Assembly: GCF_017377855.1 (NCBI RefSeq)
Contig: NZ_JAFREP010000054.1
Span: forward strand, 1-46,196
Length of the DNA: 46,196 bases
Direction of reading: 5' to 3'
Source: Acanthopleuribacter pedis
GTDB taxonomy: Bacteria > Acidobacteriota > Holophagae > Acanthopleuribacterales > Acanthopleuribacteraceae
Shown piece by piece: positions 35,115 to 43,724 of this stretch. The notes below the pieces were generated by a model. It saw nothing but the letters and a program-made list of their open reading frames with translations. It made no database searches and was not told where the DNA came from. Each line of letters begins with the position of its first letter. The first letter of the stretch is position 1. The position numbers and the translations under genes are program-made.

Positions 35115-38100
35115 ATGCGTGAGGAACAACCCAAAAATACCATCGTTGAACGCGTCACCTTGGTTGCCCCCGGCGCGGTGGTGCTGCTGTTTTCATTGTT
35201 CGCGTTACTCCATTTCGGCAGAGCTCACGTCACCCACGCCTATCCCAGCTTGCGCTTGGAACAACTTTCCAGTCAGGCCGAGGAGGTCAAACTCGCGATG
35301 GAGTCCTTCCTGCGGGCCGGGGTTCCCCTGGGCCAGTTCGTCGGCTTCCAAGCGCTGACCCAAACGCTGATCGACGGAAGTAAAGACTCCGGTTTACGCG
35401 ATGTGACGGTGCAAAATACCGACGGCAACATTCTGTTCCTCAACCAGGCCCAATCCACGGGCGCGCAGGACGAGGCTACCCCGTCTTTGCCCTACAGTAT
35501 AGGCACCCCGATGGCGGTGAGCGACGAACGCGGCGAAGCGGTCCAAGCGGTCCAAGAGCAAGCGGTTTACCGCGTCAGCATGCCGCTGCACAACAAATTT
35601 GAGCAGGTCGGCAGCTTGGTGCTTTCGCTTCCCAAAGCCCACATCGTGGCCGAGATCGACGATCTTCTGCTGTCTCTAACCTGGCAACTCATCGGCATTT
35701 TCTGTCTGTTCACCCTGTTTATCTACATCAAACGGGTCGCCTTCCATAACAGCGACAAATGGGCGCTGGTTTCCCTGTATATCACCACCATGGTGTTGTC
35801 CGGGATACTGGTTAATTGGCAAATCGCCCGCTTTCAGGCCGAGGGCGAACGCGCCAACAACCACGTGGTCGCCCAGAACATTGCCACCCGGCTCAACCGG
35901 GTCCTTTACATGGGTTTGTCCTTTGACCAACTCACGGGCCTCGACCAAGTATTCGCCAACGCGGCCGATTCCCACCAACACATGACGGACCTGGCTCTGG
36001 TTCACGACGGCGTGGTCTTGTACCACGCCGACCCGGCCCAACGCGGCCAACCCTGGTCGGCCGACGCCGGCGCCCATCACCTTCACCAAGTTCCCTTGCA
36101 CAACGCCGATTCGGGCACTTTTGTGGCGCTGCGCAGCCCCGCGGATTTAATCCAAACCCATCGCCGCCTGCAACGCGAGGACGCCGCGGCCCCCTTCTTA
36201 ATCGCGGTGCTGGTGTTGGCCCTGGTCCTGTGGCTGATCGATCACTTCATCCTCATGGGCTACCGCACCATTCGCATTCCCGCGATGGTGGTCCTTTCCC
36301 TCTCCTTTGTGTTGCTGTTTAACGTCGGCCTGGGCGAAGCCTACCGCAGTTATCCCAAACTCCAGGTCGAGAAGCTGGCCTCTCAAGGCGAATCGATCAA
36401 ACACGTGATGGAGAACTTCCTCAACGCCGGTGTGCCCCTGCCCCAGTTCGTCGGCTTCAACACGCTGACCCAATCCCTGCTCTCGGGCGACCCCAACATC
36501 AGCGAAATTCGCGTGCAGGACATGGAGGGCCGTGTCGTTTTTTCCAATGCCCGCAATGTGGAAACCAAACGCCGCCAATCCTTTGTGGTTTCCGATGGGG
36601 ATCAGGGCGCGGCGGACCAAGAAACCCAAACGGCCGACACGACCCAAACCGCGGCGGGCGACACCCCCGAAAGCGGTGACCCGGCCGCCTTTGATTTTGC
36701 CGAGTACCAAGGCCACTACATCGTCACCTTGCCACTCAACAACAAGTTCGAACAGGTTGGCGAACTGTCGTTGTCGCTGCCGGTGAGCGTGGTCGACAAC
36801 GCCATTCTGCCGCCGTTCCGCGGCCTGATCTTTTGGCTACTGGGTATTATTGTGTTGTTCGCGGTGTTCCTCAACGCCGGTGACCGCGTCCTCCGTTCCG
36901 GTATTTCCTTCGAAATGCTGCGTTTGGCCTACGGCTTCGCCTTCCTCGCGGCGGCTTCGATTGTGGTCTACACCCTGGTTGATATTTATTCGGTCGCCAT
37001 CCAGGGCAAAACCAAGGCGCTTTCCATCTCAATCGGCAAACGCTTGGAGCAAGCCACCGAGTTGGGTCTGCCCCTTTCCAGCTTCGCCGGCATCGCCACC
37101 ACCCTTGCCGATTACAAGGAAAACAACAAAGAACTGGATTTGGTGGCGCTGATCGAAGACGACACCATTTTCATCCACACCGACACCCAAAAGGTGGGCG
37201 AACCCTGGGCCGCCAACACGGCGAACTTTGAATACGAAATGCCCTTGGACGGGGTCGGCGCCACGGCCGACGCGGCGGCCAAAAGTTACCAGGTCGCGGT
37301 CGGGGTGCCCAAACGCAGCGTGTACTCCAAGCTATGGCGCACGGTCAAAAACTTTTTTGTGCTGTTCGTGGCCACCGCCTTTTTGGCCTCGCTGTTCCTC
37401 AGCCTGCTGGCTTCACTCAATTTACAAAAACGCCTGGCCCAACGGGGGCGCAGCGAACCCGACGCCGCCGACGACACCACCGGCGATGTCCATCTGACCC
37501 TGATCAAAATCCTGTTTTTCCTGGTCGTTTTTGTGGAGGGGTTGTTCGCCTCGTTTTTACCCCAGTACCTACAGCAAATTGCGGTTGGCAACGGCATGGA
37601 ATCCAGCGCGGCCTCGATTTTGTTCACCGCCTATTTCGCCGCCTTCGCCGTCAGCCTGATCCCTTCCGGCAATTACGCCGACCGCCACGGCGTGAAAATG
37701 CTGATGATCATCGGCGTGCTGTTCAATGTCATCGGGGTATTCGCCATGACCCTGGTAACGGATTTCTACCACATGCTGGTCCTGCGCGTGCTGGCCGGCC
37801 TCGGCCAAGGCATGGTTTTCATCGGGGTTCAGAGTTTCATCCTCAAGGTCACCTCGCGGGGGAAAACCACGCAGGGCACCTCGGTGATTGTGTTTGGTTA
37901 CAACACCGGCATGATCTCCGGCACGGCCATCGGCGCCCTGTTGGTGATCTACCTGGGCAGCGAACGGGTGTTTCAACTGGCCTCGCTCACCGGTTTGTTC
38001 ATCCTCTGTTTCATTTTGTTTTTGCTGCCCGACCTCAGCTCGGAACACAAACCCGTGAGCGCAAAAGTCAGCCGCGGCCAGGCGCTGTACCGCTACCTCA

Positions 38101-38735
38101 CCAACATGGGCATGCTGTTCCGGGACCTGGATTTCATCACCACCATCCTCCTGATCGGCATCACCACCAAGGCCACCATGACCGGGGTGGTGGTGTATGC
38201 GCTGCCGCTGATCATGGCCCACTTGGGTTTTGCCCAAGACGATATTGGGCAAGTGCTGATGTTTTACGCGGGCGGCGTGTTGGTCTCCAACGTGTTCGTA
38301 CCACGCATCGCCGACAAACTCGGCAAAACCGGCGGGTTGTTGTTTTTCGGCTCGGTCGGGAGCGGCGTGGCGCTGGTGCTGATGAGCCTGGTCACCCACC
38401 ACTTCTTAGCCAATCCACCCTTCCTCCAATCCGCTATTTTGGTCTTGGGTATTTTGCTGCTGGGTTTGGCCCATGGTTTTATTCATGCGCCCATCGTGAC
38501 CCACATCGCTTACACCCGCGCCGCCCAGACCATCGGCAAGGCCACCTCCTCCTCCATCTACCGGTTCCTGGAGCGAATCGGTCACGTCGTCGGCCCGCTG
38601 ATCGTCGGGCACCTTCTGGTACTGAACCAATACGATGCCGTCACCCTGGGATACATCGGCCTCGGCCTCGCGGTATTCGGCGTTTTGTTTTTCGGGATCG
38701 GTACGGTTTACCAACTTAAGGAGCAACGCACATGA
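35115..38735 (+). CDS. Duplicated extracytoplasmic sensor modules fused to an MFS transporter
   Basis: This 1206-aa multi-spanning membrane protein starts at ATG behind GGGGAGG. The first ~780 residues hold a tandem duplication. Module A (about 44-110, repeated about 413-480) shares SLRLEQLSSQ/PKLQVEKLASQ, FLRAGVPLGQFVGFQALTQ/FLNAGVPLPQFVGFNTLTQ and KFEQVG..LSLP. Module B (about 253-340, repeated about 637-730) shares IATRLNRVLYMGLSFDQL/IGKRLEQATELGLPLSSF and GQPWSA/GEPWAA. Membrane helices separate the modules, so each faces the periplasm and looks Cache/CHASE-like. From about 790 to the end is an MFS transporter with motif A (GNYADRHGVK) and about ten further helices. There is no kinase, methyl-acceptor or cyclase domain. 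Ligand sensing coupled directly to transport is the natural reading, but inferred. It overlaps the next gene by 4 bases (ATGA). Confidence 0.85.
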   Translation: MREEQPKNTIVERVTLVAPGAVVLLFSLFALLHFGRAHVTHAYPSLRLEQLSSQAEEVKLAMESFLRAGVPLGQFVGFQALTQTLIDGSKDSGLRDVTVQNTDGNILFLNQAQSTGAQDEATPSLPYSIGTPMAVSDERGEAVQAVQEQAVYRVSMPLHNKFEQVGSLVLSLPKAHIVAEIDDLLLSLTWQLIGIFCLFTLFIYIKRVAFHNSDKWALVSLYITTMVLSGILVNWQIARFQAEGERANNHVVAQNIATRLNRVLYMGLSFDQLTGLDQVFANAADSHQHMTDLALVHDGVVLYHADPAQRGQPWSADAGAHHLHQVPLHNADSGTFVALRSPADLIQTHRRLQREDAAAPFLIAVLVLALVLWLIDHFILMGYRTIRIPAMVVLSLSFVLLFNVGLGEAYRSYPKLQVEKLASQGESIKHVMENFLNAGVPLPQFVGFNTLTQSLLSGDPNISEIRVQDMEGRVVFSNARNVETKRRQSFVVSDGDQGAADQETQTADTTQTAAGDTPESGDPAAFDFAEYQGHYIVTLPLNNKFEQVGELSLSLPVSVVDNAILPPFRGLIFWLLGIIVLFAVFLNAGDRVLRSGISFEMLRLAYGFAFLAAASIVVYTLVDIYSVAIQGKTKALSISIGKRLEQATELGLPLSSFAGIATTLADYKENNKELDLVALIEDDTIFIHTDTQKVGEPWAANTANFEYEMPLDGVGATADAAAKSYQVAVGVPKRSVYSKLWRTVKNFFVLFVATAFLASLFLSLLASLNLQKRLAQRGRSEPDAADDTTGDVHLTLIKILFFLVVFVEGLFASFLPQYLQQIAVGNGMESSAASILFTAYFAAFAVSLIPSGNYADRHGVKMLMIIGVLFNVIGVFAMTLVTDFYHMLVLRVLAGLGQGMVFIGVQSFILKVTSRGKTTQGTSVIVFGYNTGMISGTAIGALLVIYLGSERVFQLASLTGLFILCFILFLLPDLSSEHKPVSAKVSRGQALYRYLTNMGMLFRDLDFITTILLIGITTKATMTGVVVYALPLIMAHLGFAQDDIGQVLMFYAGGVLVSNVFVPRIADKLGKTGGLLFFGSVGSGVALVLMSLVTHHFLANPPFLQSAILVLGILLLGLAHGFIHAPIVTHIAYTRAAQTIGKATSSSIYRFLERIGHVVGPLIVGHLLVLNQYDAVTLGYIGLGLAVFGVLFFGIGTVYQLKEQRT

Positions 38736-39916
38736 GTTTCCCACGCCCTCTTCGGCTGTTTGCCGCCGCGAGCCTGCTGCTCGTTACCCTGGTTGCCCCA
38801 GGCGCCTTTGCCCAGGACGGTGCCCCCGGCTGGTTCCAATTAAAGGACGAATTCCAAAACCGCTGGACACTCACATGGGATCCGGCCCAACCCCAAACCG
38901 CCCAATTGGCGGCCAAAGACCCGGCGGACGGCCGTCTCTTCCGCGTGATGGTGTTGTTCCCCAAGAAGTCGTCGGCTTATGACACGGCCATGGCGCAAAT
39001 CCTGAGCGTGTTTGACGATAAAAAACTCAACACCGTATTCCATCTCGCCCATTTTGAGGGCGACGATGCCAAGGGCGACGCGGCCGTAGCCTGGGCGCGG
39101 GCCAACCGCCAAGACCTGATCTTTTCCATGGGCTCGCGTTCCACCGCCTACATGCTGAAATGGCGCGAGACGCTGGACATTCCGGTGGTCACCGTCTGCT
39201 CCAAGGACCCGGTTCTGCTGGGACAGGTCGCCGATTATGATTCGGGCAGCGACAGCAATATGGCGTTTACGTCCCTGGACGTGCCGATCCGCAGCCAACT
39301 CGCCTACCTGAAGCAGTTAAAAAACAACCTGTCGCAACTGGCGGTGCTTTACGCGGTCAACAACCGCAGTGCCGTAGCCACTCAGGTGGAACCCCTGGTA
39401 GCGGCCGCGGAGGAGCAAGGCATTGTCATCCACCGGGTGGCGGTCCAGGACCAGAACCGCGCGGCGGAAGAATTGGCCCGCGAGGTACCCAAGATGCGCG
39501 ACGCCATGCTGGCCTCGGATCCCAAGGGCGAGAACAGCATTTTTTGGATTACCGGCAGCACCTCGGTTTTCCGGGAAATCAACACCATTAACCGCCACGC
39601 GGGTACCATTCCGGTCCTGAGCGCGATTCCGAACGTCGTCAAGGCCGGTTCCGAAAGCGCCGTGTTGTCCATCGGCGTGAGTTTCGAAAACAACGCGCAG
39701 ATTGCCGGCATTTACGGCTACCGTATTTTGACCGGCCAGGCCAAAACCGGCGAATTGCCGGTGGGTGTGATTTCACCGCCGGACATCGCGATCAATTTCA
39801 TGAAAGCCATTGAGATCGATCTAAAGATTCCCTTCAGCTTCTTCGAAAGCGCGGGTTTCGTATACGATCACCGCGGGGTATTGGTACGCGCCAAAGGCCA
39901 GAACCTAACCCCTTGA
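38732..39916 (+). CDS. ABC-type substrate-binding protein, ABC_sub_bind (PF04392-like)
   Basis: This 394-aa protein's ATG overlaps the stop of the sensor-MFS gene, implying coupled translation. A signal peptide ends at GAFAQDG. Two alpha/beta lobes follow the pattern of ABC_sub_bind proteins (RVMVLFPKKSSAYDTAM, DLIFSMGSRSTAYML, DIPVVTVCSKDPV, LKNNLSQLAVLYAVNN, SIGVSFENNAQIAGIYGYRILTG, PDIAINFMKAIEIDLKIPF). As with the LivK-like protein upstream, no ABC permease or ATPase is beside it. It may therefore present ligand to the duplicated sensor modules or the Cache sensor next door. The ligand is unknown; related proteins often bind aromatic or tryptophan-like compounds, which is only a hint. Confidence 0.87.
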   Translation: MSFPRPLRLFAAASLLLVTLVAPGAFAQDGAPGWFQLKDEFQNRWTLTWDPAQPQTAQLAAKDPADGRLFRVMVLFPKKSSAYDTAMAQILSVFDDKKLNTVFHLAHFEGDDAKGDAAVAWARANRQDLIFSMGSRSTAYMLKWRETLDIPVVTVCSKDPVLLGQVADYDSGSDSNMAFTSLDVPIRSQLAYLKQLKNNLSQLAVLYAVNNRSAVATQVEPLVAAAEEQGIVIHRVAVQDQNRAAEELAREVPKMRDAMLASDPKGENSIFWITGSTSVFREINTINRHAGTIPVLSAIPNVVKAGSESAVLSIGVSFENNAQIAGIYGYRILTGQAKTGELPVGVISPPDIAINFMKAIEIDLKIPFSFFESAGFVYDHRGVLVRAKGQNLTP

Positions 39917-39972
39917 ACCACGGGGCAAAAACCCGTTTATCAGTGAGAACCAGATCCCGAGGGAGATACCGA

Positions 39973-41085
39973 ATGACGGCGAAACCAAACAACGCATCAT
40001 CTGTTGGGCGAACCGGAAGACCGCTTTACCGCATCATTTTTTGGCTATGCGGTCTCATGACCGCGGCCCTAATTGTTTGGGGAGGTACCTACCTCCACCG
40101 CCGCGATGCACGCCTTCAGCAAGCACGCACCGATGCCGAGGCCCGCGTTCGCCAAGCCAACCGGGACATGGAAGCGTCGCTGAACCGGCTGGTCCCCGTC
40201 AACATCCAGATTAGTGAAGACCTCACCTCGGGTAAGCTGCCGGCCAACCGTGACGCCGTCGAGGCGCGCCTGCGTGCAGTCAAAAAAAACGTACCCGAGA
40301 TTTTCGGTGTCGGTGTGGCCTACGTGCCCTACGGTTTCCGGGACGATCTGCGCTTGTACGCCCCCTTGTTTGTCGACAGCGGGGAAGGTGCGCATCTGGT
40401 TCAAATTGAGGACAAGTACGACTACACCGACCAAGATCGGCCTTGGTACCAGTTACCGCTCAAACGCGGCCCCATTTGGCAGGAGCCCCACTACGGCATC
40501 GCCAGCCAAAGTTTTTTGGCCAATTTCACCACGCCTTTTTTCACGACCGATGCAACGACGGGCGAAAAACGCCCCAACGGGGTGGTATTCACGAGTATGT
40601 CCATCGATCAATTCGACCGCTTGATTCACTCCTTGCGTTTGTACGAAACGGGTTATGGTTTTTTGGTCTCGGGTAAAGGCGCTTTTGTGGCGCATCCCAA
40701 CGGGGAATGGGTCAAGGAGAACCACACCATCCAGCAATGGGCGGATGAAAGCGGCGATGCGGCCCTCAAAGAGCTGGCCGCGGGTACGGTGGTCGGCAAA
40801 CGCGGTTTCGTCTCCCACCAGGACGCCGCCACGGGCAAACATCAATGGGTGTTTACGGAACCCATCGTTTCAACCGGCTGGTCTTTGGGCATGGTATTCG
40901 ACAAAGAAAACATCGCGGGCTGGAAAGCCCTGGAACAGGAGCGCCAAGCACTCCAAATCACGGCGCTGGTTACCGGCTTGGGTTGGATCACGGCGTTTGT
41001 GCTGTTCGGGCAAAATCGCCGCCAACGCCGCCGCGAGGAAAACCAAACCGCGGCACCCACGCAAGAAGTCGCCGCGGCAAGCTAG
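39973..41085 (+). CDS. Cache-domain membrane sensor without output domain
   Basis: This 370-aa protein has its ATG behind GGGAGA; an upstream in-frame start lacks a good site. A membrane helix (about 18-40) is followed by a long periplasmic double-Cache domain with the typical IFGVGVAYVPYGFRDD, DQDRPWYQLP and GYGFLVSGKGAFVAHPN segments. A second helix (about 330-350) leads to a short basic tail. No HAMP, kinase, methyl-acceptor or GGDEF domain follows, so any signal must pass to a partner protein. The stop codon TAG is exactly at the edge of the palindromic element. Because TA is duplicated there, the stop would exist with or without the insertion, so this is probably the natural end. It is the last gene of the long same-strand run. 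Confidence 0.83.
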   Translation: MTAKPNNASSVGRTGRPLYRIIFWLCGLMTAALIVWGGTYLHRRDARLQQARTDAEARVRQANRDMEASLNRLVPVNIQISEDLTSGKLPANRDAVEARLRAVKKNVPEIFGVGVAYVPYGFRDDLRLYAPLFVDSGEGAHLVQIEDKYDYTDQDRPWYQLPLKRGPIWQEPHYGIASQSFLANFTTPFFTTDATTGEKRPNGVVFTSMSIDQFDRLIHSLRLYETGYGFLVSGKGAFVAHPNGEWVKENHTIQQWADESGDAALKELAAGTVVGKRGFVSHQDAATGKHQWVFTEPIVSTGWSLGMVFDKENIAGWKALEQERQALQITALVTGLGWITAFVLFGQNRRQRRREENQTAAPTQEVAAAS

Positions 41086-41286
41086 CCCGCATTTCTCACA
41101 AGGCGTTCTGCCGCGGGGCAACCCATGCGATTACGAGGGTTTGCCTTCCGCGGGGCGGCCTTCCGCATTACTCGGTCGAGCCGCCTTCACCGTAGCGCTG
41201 CTACGCCTATGCCGTCTCTCGGTCGTAACCTTCGTACTCACAGGGCTTTCAGCTTCTCGCGACGAATCCTTGTGAGAAATGCGGGC
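41085..41286 (-). repeat. MITE-like palindromic element, copy 2 (inverted relative to copy 1)
   Basis: The element is 202 bp with the same 19-bp terminal repeats as 1722-1898 and the same interior in reverse orientation. It is flanked on both sides by TA (CTAG on each side when read with the repeat), consistent with a TA target duplication. It is longer than copy 1 by about 25 bases in the middle. There, a stem GGCAA...TTGCC extended by CCGCGG replaces the ACGAAG/CTTCGT stem of copy 1, around the same TAATCGCATGGG core. It holds no gene; frames through it are shadows. Confidence 0.85.
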
Positions 41287-41432
41287 TAGAAATAACGGAT
41301 TCATCCGCGTCGGGAAACGGCAACCAAGGGTACCCTTGATGATCCGCATCCTCTTGTCATCCAGAAATCCTGCTAAAAAACGAATCCCAAGCTCAGTTCC
41401 GCGTAACACCGCCCCATCCCGCCCCAAAAAAG

Positions 41433-41479
41433 AAAAACCCCGGGAGCCACGCGTCACCGCGTCGGCTCCCGGGGTTTTT
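41433..41479. terminator. Strong bidirectional terminator
   Basis: AAAAACCCCGGGAGCC (41433-41448) pairs perfectly with GGCTCCCGGGGTTTTT (41464-41479). Inside, ACGCG pairs with CGCGT around a TCAC loop, giving a stem of about 21 bp with one unpaired C. The flanking A and T runs allow termination from both sides. It serves the leftward pspA gene and the rightward sensor operon. Confidence 0.93.
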
Positions 41480-41503
41480 GGATTATCCAGGAAAAGGAAT
41501 GGG

Positions 41504-42247
41504 TTAGGTGGCTGAGTCGCCCTCGGGTTTGGCGCCGCCGCCGTCGCCGAGCATGCCCATTTTCTTTTTGAGTTCCAGCAACGAATCGGACTGTTGCGTC
41601 GGGCCGGGCCCCAAGGCTTTGTCGATTTCGTTGTCGACACTCGCATTGCCGATGGCGCTGACCTCGCCGTAGGCTTGGGCCAGGGTTTCTTCCTCGTCGA
41701 CCTTTTGCTTCATTTTCTCAAGCATGGCGATGGTACCGGAGGAATCAACGGTCGAAAGTTGCTTGTTGATCTTTTTCATGGACTCGGCCGTTTTGGCGCG
41801 TGCCTTCAAGGTGACCAACTCGTTTTCGTAACGCTGGATGGTTTTGCGCAGCTCTTCGACCTTGGCTTGTAACTGGTCGGCCATTTTTTTCTGTGCCTTG
41901 TAGTCGGCGTCAAGGCGCGTCAATTGACCACTGGCTTCTTCTTTGCGACCGAGCGCCTCGGTAGCCAAGCGGTCGGCTTCGCCGGGATCAAGGTCGCCAC
42001 CTTGGGCTTTTTGCAGCAACAGCATGGCTTTGCGCTCGTAGTCCGCGGACAATTTGCGTTTGTCGCCGGCTTCGCGCTCCAGGCGCAAGGCCAAGGATTT
42101 AACCTGCGCCAAGCTGGTCATCGCTTGTTGTAAATCGTTTTTGAGATCGCGAATGCCCTGCTCGGTCAATTTGATGGGGTCTTCCAACTTGTCCACCACC
42201 GAGTGAGCTTCGGTTTGAAAAATCTTAAACAGTCTCTTGAACACCAT
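41504..42247 (-). CDS. PspA/IM30-family membrane-protecting protein
   Basis: This 247-aa, almost wholly coiled-coil protein opens with MVFKRLFKIFQTEAHSVVDKLEDPIKLTEQGIRDL, the PspA/Vipp1 signature helix that binds membranes, followed by long heptad helices and a disordered Gly/Pro tail. PspA proteins assemble on the inner membrane and limit proton leakage in envelope stress. A GAGGGAGGA site precedes the ATG. The gene lies 24 bases downstream of the ybjN-like gene on the same strand, with the strong terminator after it, so the unit probably runs dnaJ-like, ybjN-like, pspA. No PspF-type regulator is nearby. Confidence 0.92.
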   Translation of the reverse strand: MVFKRLFKIFQTEAHSVVDKLEDPIKLTEQGIRDLKNDLQQAMTSLAQVKSLALRLEREAGDKRKLSADYERKAMLLLQKAQGGDLDPGEADRLATEALGRKEEASGQLTRLDADYKAQKKMADQLQAKVEELRKTIQRYENELVTLKARAKTAESMKKINKQLSTVDSSGTIAMLEKMKQKVDEEETLAQAYGEVSAIGNASVDNEIDKALGPGPTQQSDSLLELKKKMGMLGDGGGAKPEGDSAT

Positions 42248-42271
42248 GTTTCATCCTCCCTCGGTTGGAAA

Positions 42272-42667
42272 TTATGCGCGGGCGTAACCCAATAATTCAG
42301 TGCAGTGTTCGGCCATGGCCAAGGAAAGCGCGCGAACCGAACCTTCCAATTCGTTGAGATCCAGGTTTTCCAGTTGCAGCGTGTCGCGCCACAGAACGTA
42401 CTTGCCGTCCTCGCTCAGCGTGTAGGCGCCGTGCACCAACTCACCGTTCATTTGCAACAAACGCTTGAAAAGCTTGCTGTTCTCAGCGGGCGTGGGCATG
42501 ATCAACTGCTCCAACACCAAAATGGGTGCCTCGCAGTCGACAATCAAGTTGGAAATCCCGTTTTCCTCGTCTTCGACAACAAACAGCTCTTCTGGGATAT
42601 TCGTATCTACGATCTTAATGCCCAGCTCCAAAAGGTAATTCTGAACCTTTTCATAATGCTCCGACAT
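42272..42667 (-). CDS. YbjN-domain protein
   Basis: This 131-aa protein starts at ATG behind AGGAGG. The sequence (YLLELGIKIVDTNIPEELFVVEDEENGISNLIVDCEAPILVLEQLIM ... WRDTLQLENLDLNELEGSVRALSLAMAEH) fits the YbjN family, a chaperone-like fold related to type III secretion chaperones. Linkage to pspA is known in several phyla and points to a role in envelope-stress handling, perhaps as an adaptor. It is acidic and without signal peptide. The molecular role of the family is poorly defined. Confidence 0.85.
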   Translation of the reverse strand: MSEHYEKVQNYLLELGIKIVDTNIPEELFVVEDEENGISNLIVDCEAPILVLEQLIMPTPAENSKLFKRLLQMNGELVHGAYTLSEDGKYVLWRDTLQLENLDLNELEGSVRALSLAMAEHCTELLGYARA

Positions 42668-42830
42668 TGAATTGCCTCCTTGTTTTAGGGGAAAAACACA
42701 GGGGCGGGCGTTTCCCGGCCCATCCCAAGCGCAAGCGAACCCGTCATCGCAAAGCCGCGTTGCGCGTCCGTTGTGCGTTTTCTTTTCACGAGCACCCTTC
42801 CCAACCCAATCGCCGTCTGTTCGGCCCCGG

Positions 42831-43211
42831 TCATTTCAGCTTTTTCTCCAACTCGGAGAACGCGTAATTGATCTTTTGGGTCATTTCCTGCGCCCGTTTC
42901 TCGGCCGCCGGTGAACCCGTGTGACGGTCGGGGTGGTTGGCTTTAATCAGTTTCAGCCAGGCCGCTTTGACCGTTTTTAAGTTCGACCCGTAGGGAACAC
43001 CCAAGGTGGCGAAATGCTTGGCAAGTTCGGGATCCTGCGCCGGTTGGGCGGGCTCCGCGTCGCGGAAACTCGATTCGCCGGCATCCCTTTTCAAATCATC
43101 GGCTTGGCCCTGTTTCGGCCCGCGCGAGAAGGGATTGTCCAATCCCTGATTCTCGGTGAAGGCGTGTACATTGGCGCGAACGATGTCTTTGAGTCGAGAA
43201 AAGATACTCAT
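42831..43211 (-). CDS. Small J-domain (DnaJ-like) protein
   Basis: This 126-aa protein has its start taken at MSIFSRLKDI (ATG 43211), with only a weak ribosome-binding site; an upstream extension looks non-coding. The C-terminal ~65 residues form a J domain (HFATLGVPYGSNLKTVKAAWLKLIKANHPDRHTG ... INYAFSELEKKLK) with the HPD tripeptide needed to stimulate Hsp70 ATPase. The N-terminal part is a charged linker. It precedes the ybjN-like and pspA genes on the same strand. The cluster suggests a J protein that directs DnaK to PspA or YbjN assemblies; the partnership is inference. Confidence 0.85.
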   Translation of the reverse strand: MSIFSRLKDIVRANVHAFTENQGLDNPFSRGPKQGQADDLKRDAGESSFRDAEPAQPAQDPELAKHFATLGVPYGSNLKTVKAAWLKLIKANHPDRHTGSPAAEKRAQEMTQKINYAFSELEKKLK

Positions 43212-43724
43212 GGTAGTTCCATTCACGAGAGATACCTCATCATAACCGGATTGGCGCCGTTTTCTTACAAGATTTCGCGTGGGTGCCTGAAACAAACGAG
43301 CGCTCGGTGCTGAAAACCCCGTGTACCCGTGCCCGCTGTTGAGCAGGCGCTTCCAAAAACCAGAGGGGGCCACACAAAAATGGATTTCTTAGGTTCAAGG
43401 GCTTTTTGGGTAAAGCGCGCAACCGGTAGCAAACCTGTTGCACCCCATTCCCTGGGTCCATGGCGCACAACGCCGCGTTTCTTCACAACGGCGCCCATCC
43501 ACCACCCCAACCGTAAAGTGAACCGCACCTTGGGGTGCAGTGCTCGCGCGGGGCACGTTCGGAAGTTTGTCCATGCCGGCGGGGCGAACATTGGGAAACC
43601 TCCACTTTTTAAAGGCGGCCCGCCCCAAACAGGAGATCGGTGCTTCTTAGGTCTTAAGGCTGAACACCGCCCGGCCCGTGGTACAGTGAGCATCCATCAC
43701 CGCGAAAACAGAGAAAGGACGGTT
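43212..43724. other. Divergent intergenic region with short repeat motifs
   Basis: About 510 bases between the J-domain gene and cmoB. Two copies of the CTTAGGT-type end of the second repeat family, in the same orientation, lie near 43385 (TTTCTTAGGTTC) and 43641 (GCTTCTTAGGTCTTAA). An in-frame extension of cmoB runs through here but has no good start and reads as non-coding. The promoters of both flanking units should lie here. Confidence 0.5.

Noticed and set aside
37334..38719. 461-codon plus-strand frame inside the sensor-MFS gene
   Set aside because: It overlaps the MFS domain in another frame and is rich in Arg, His and Pro, as expected for an out-of-frame reading of GC-rich DNA.
41086..41275. 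Open frame through the palindromic element (PHFSQG... type peptide)
   Set aside because: It arises from the repeat; both copies open similar frames only because they share sequence, and there is no ribosome-binding site.
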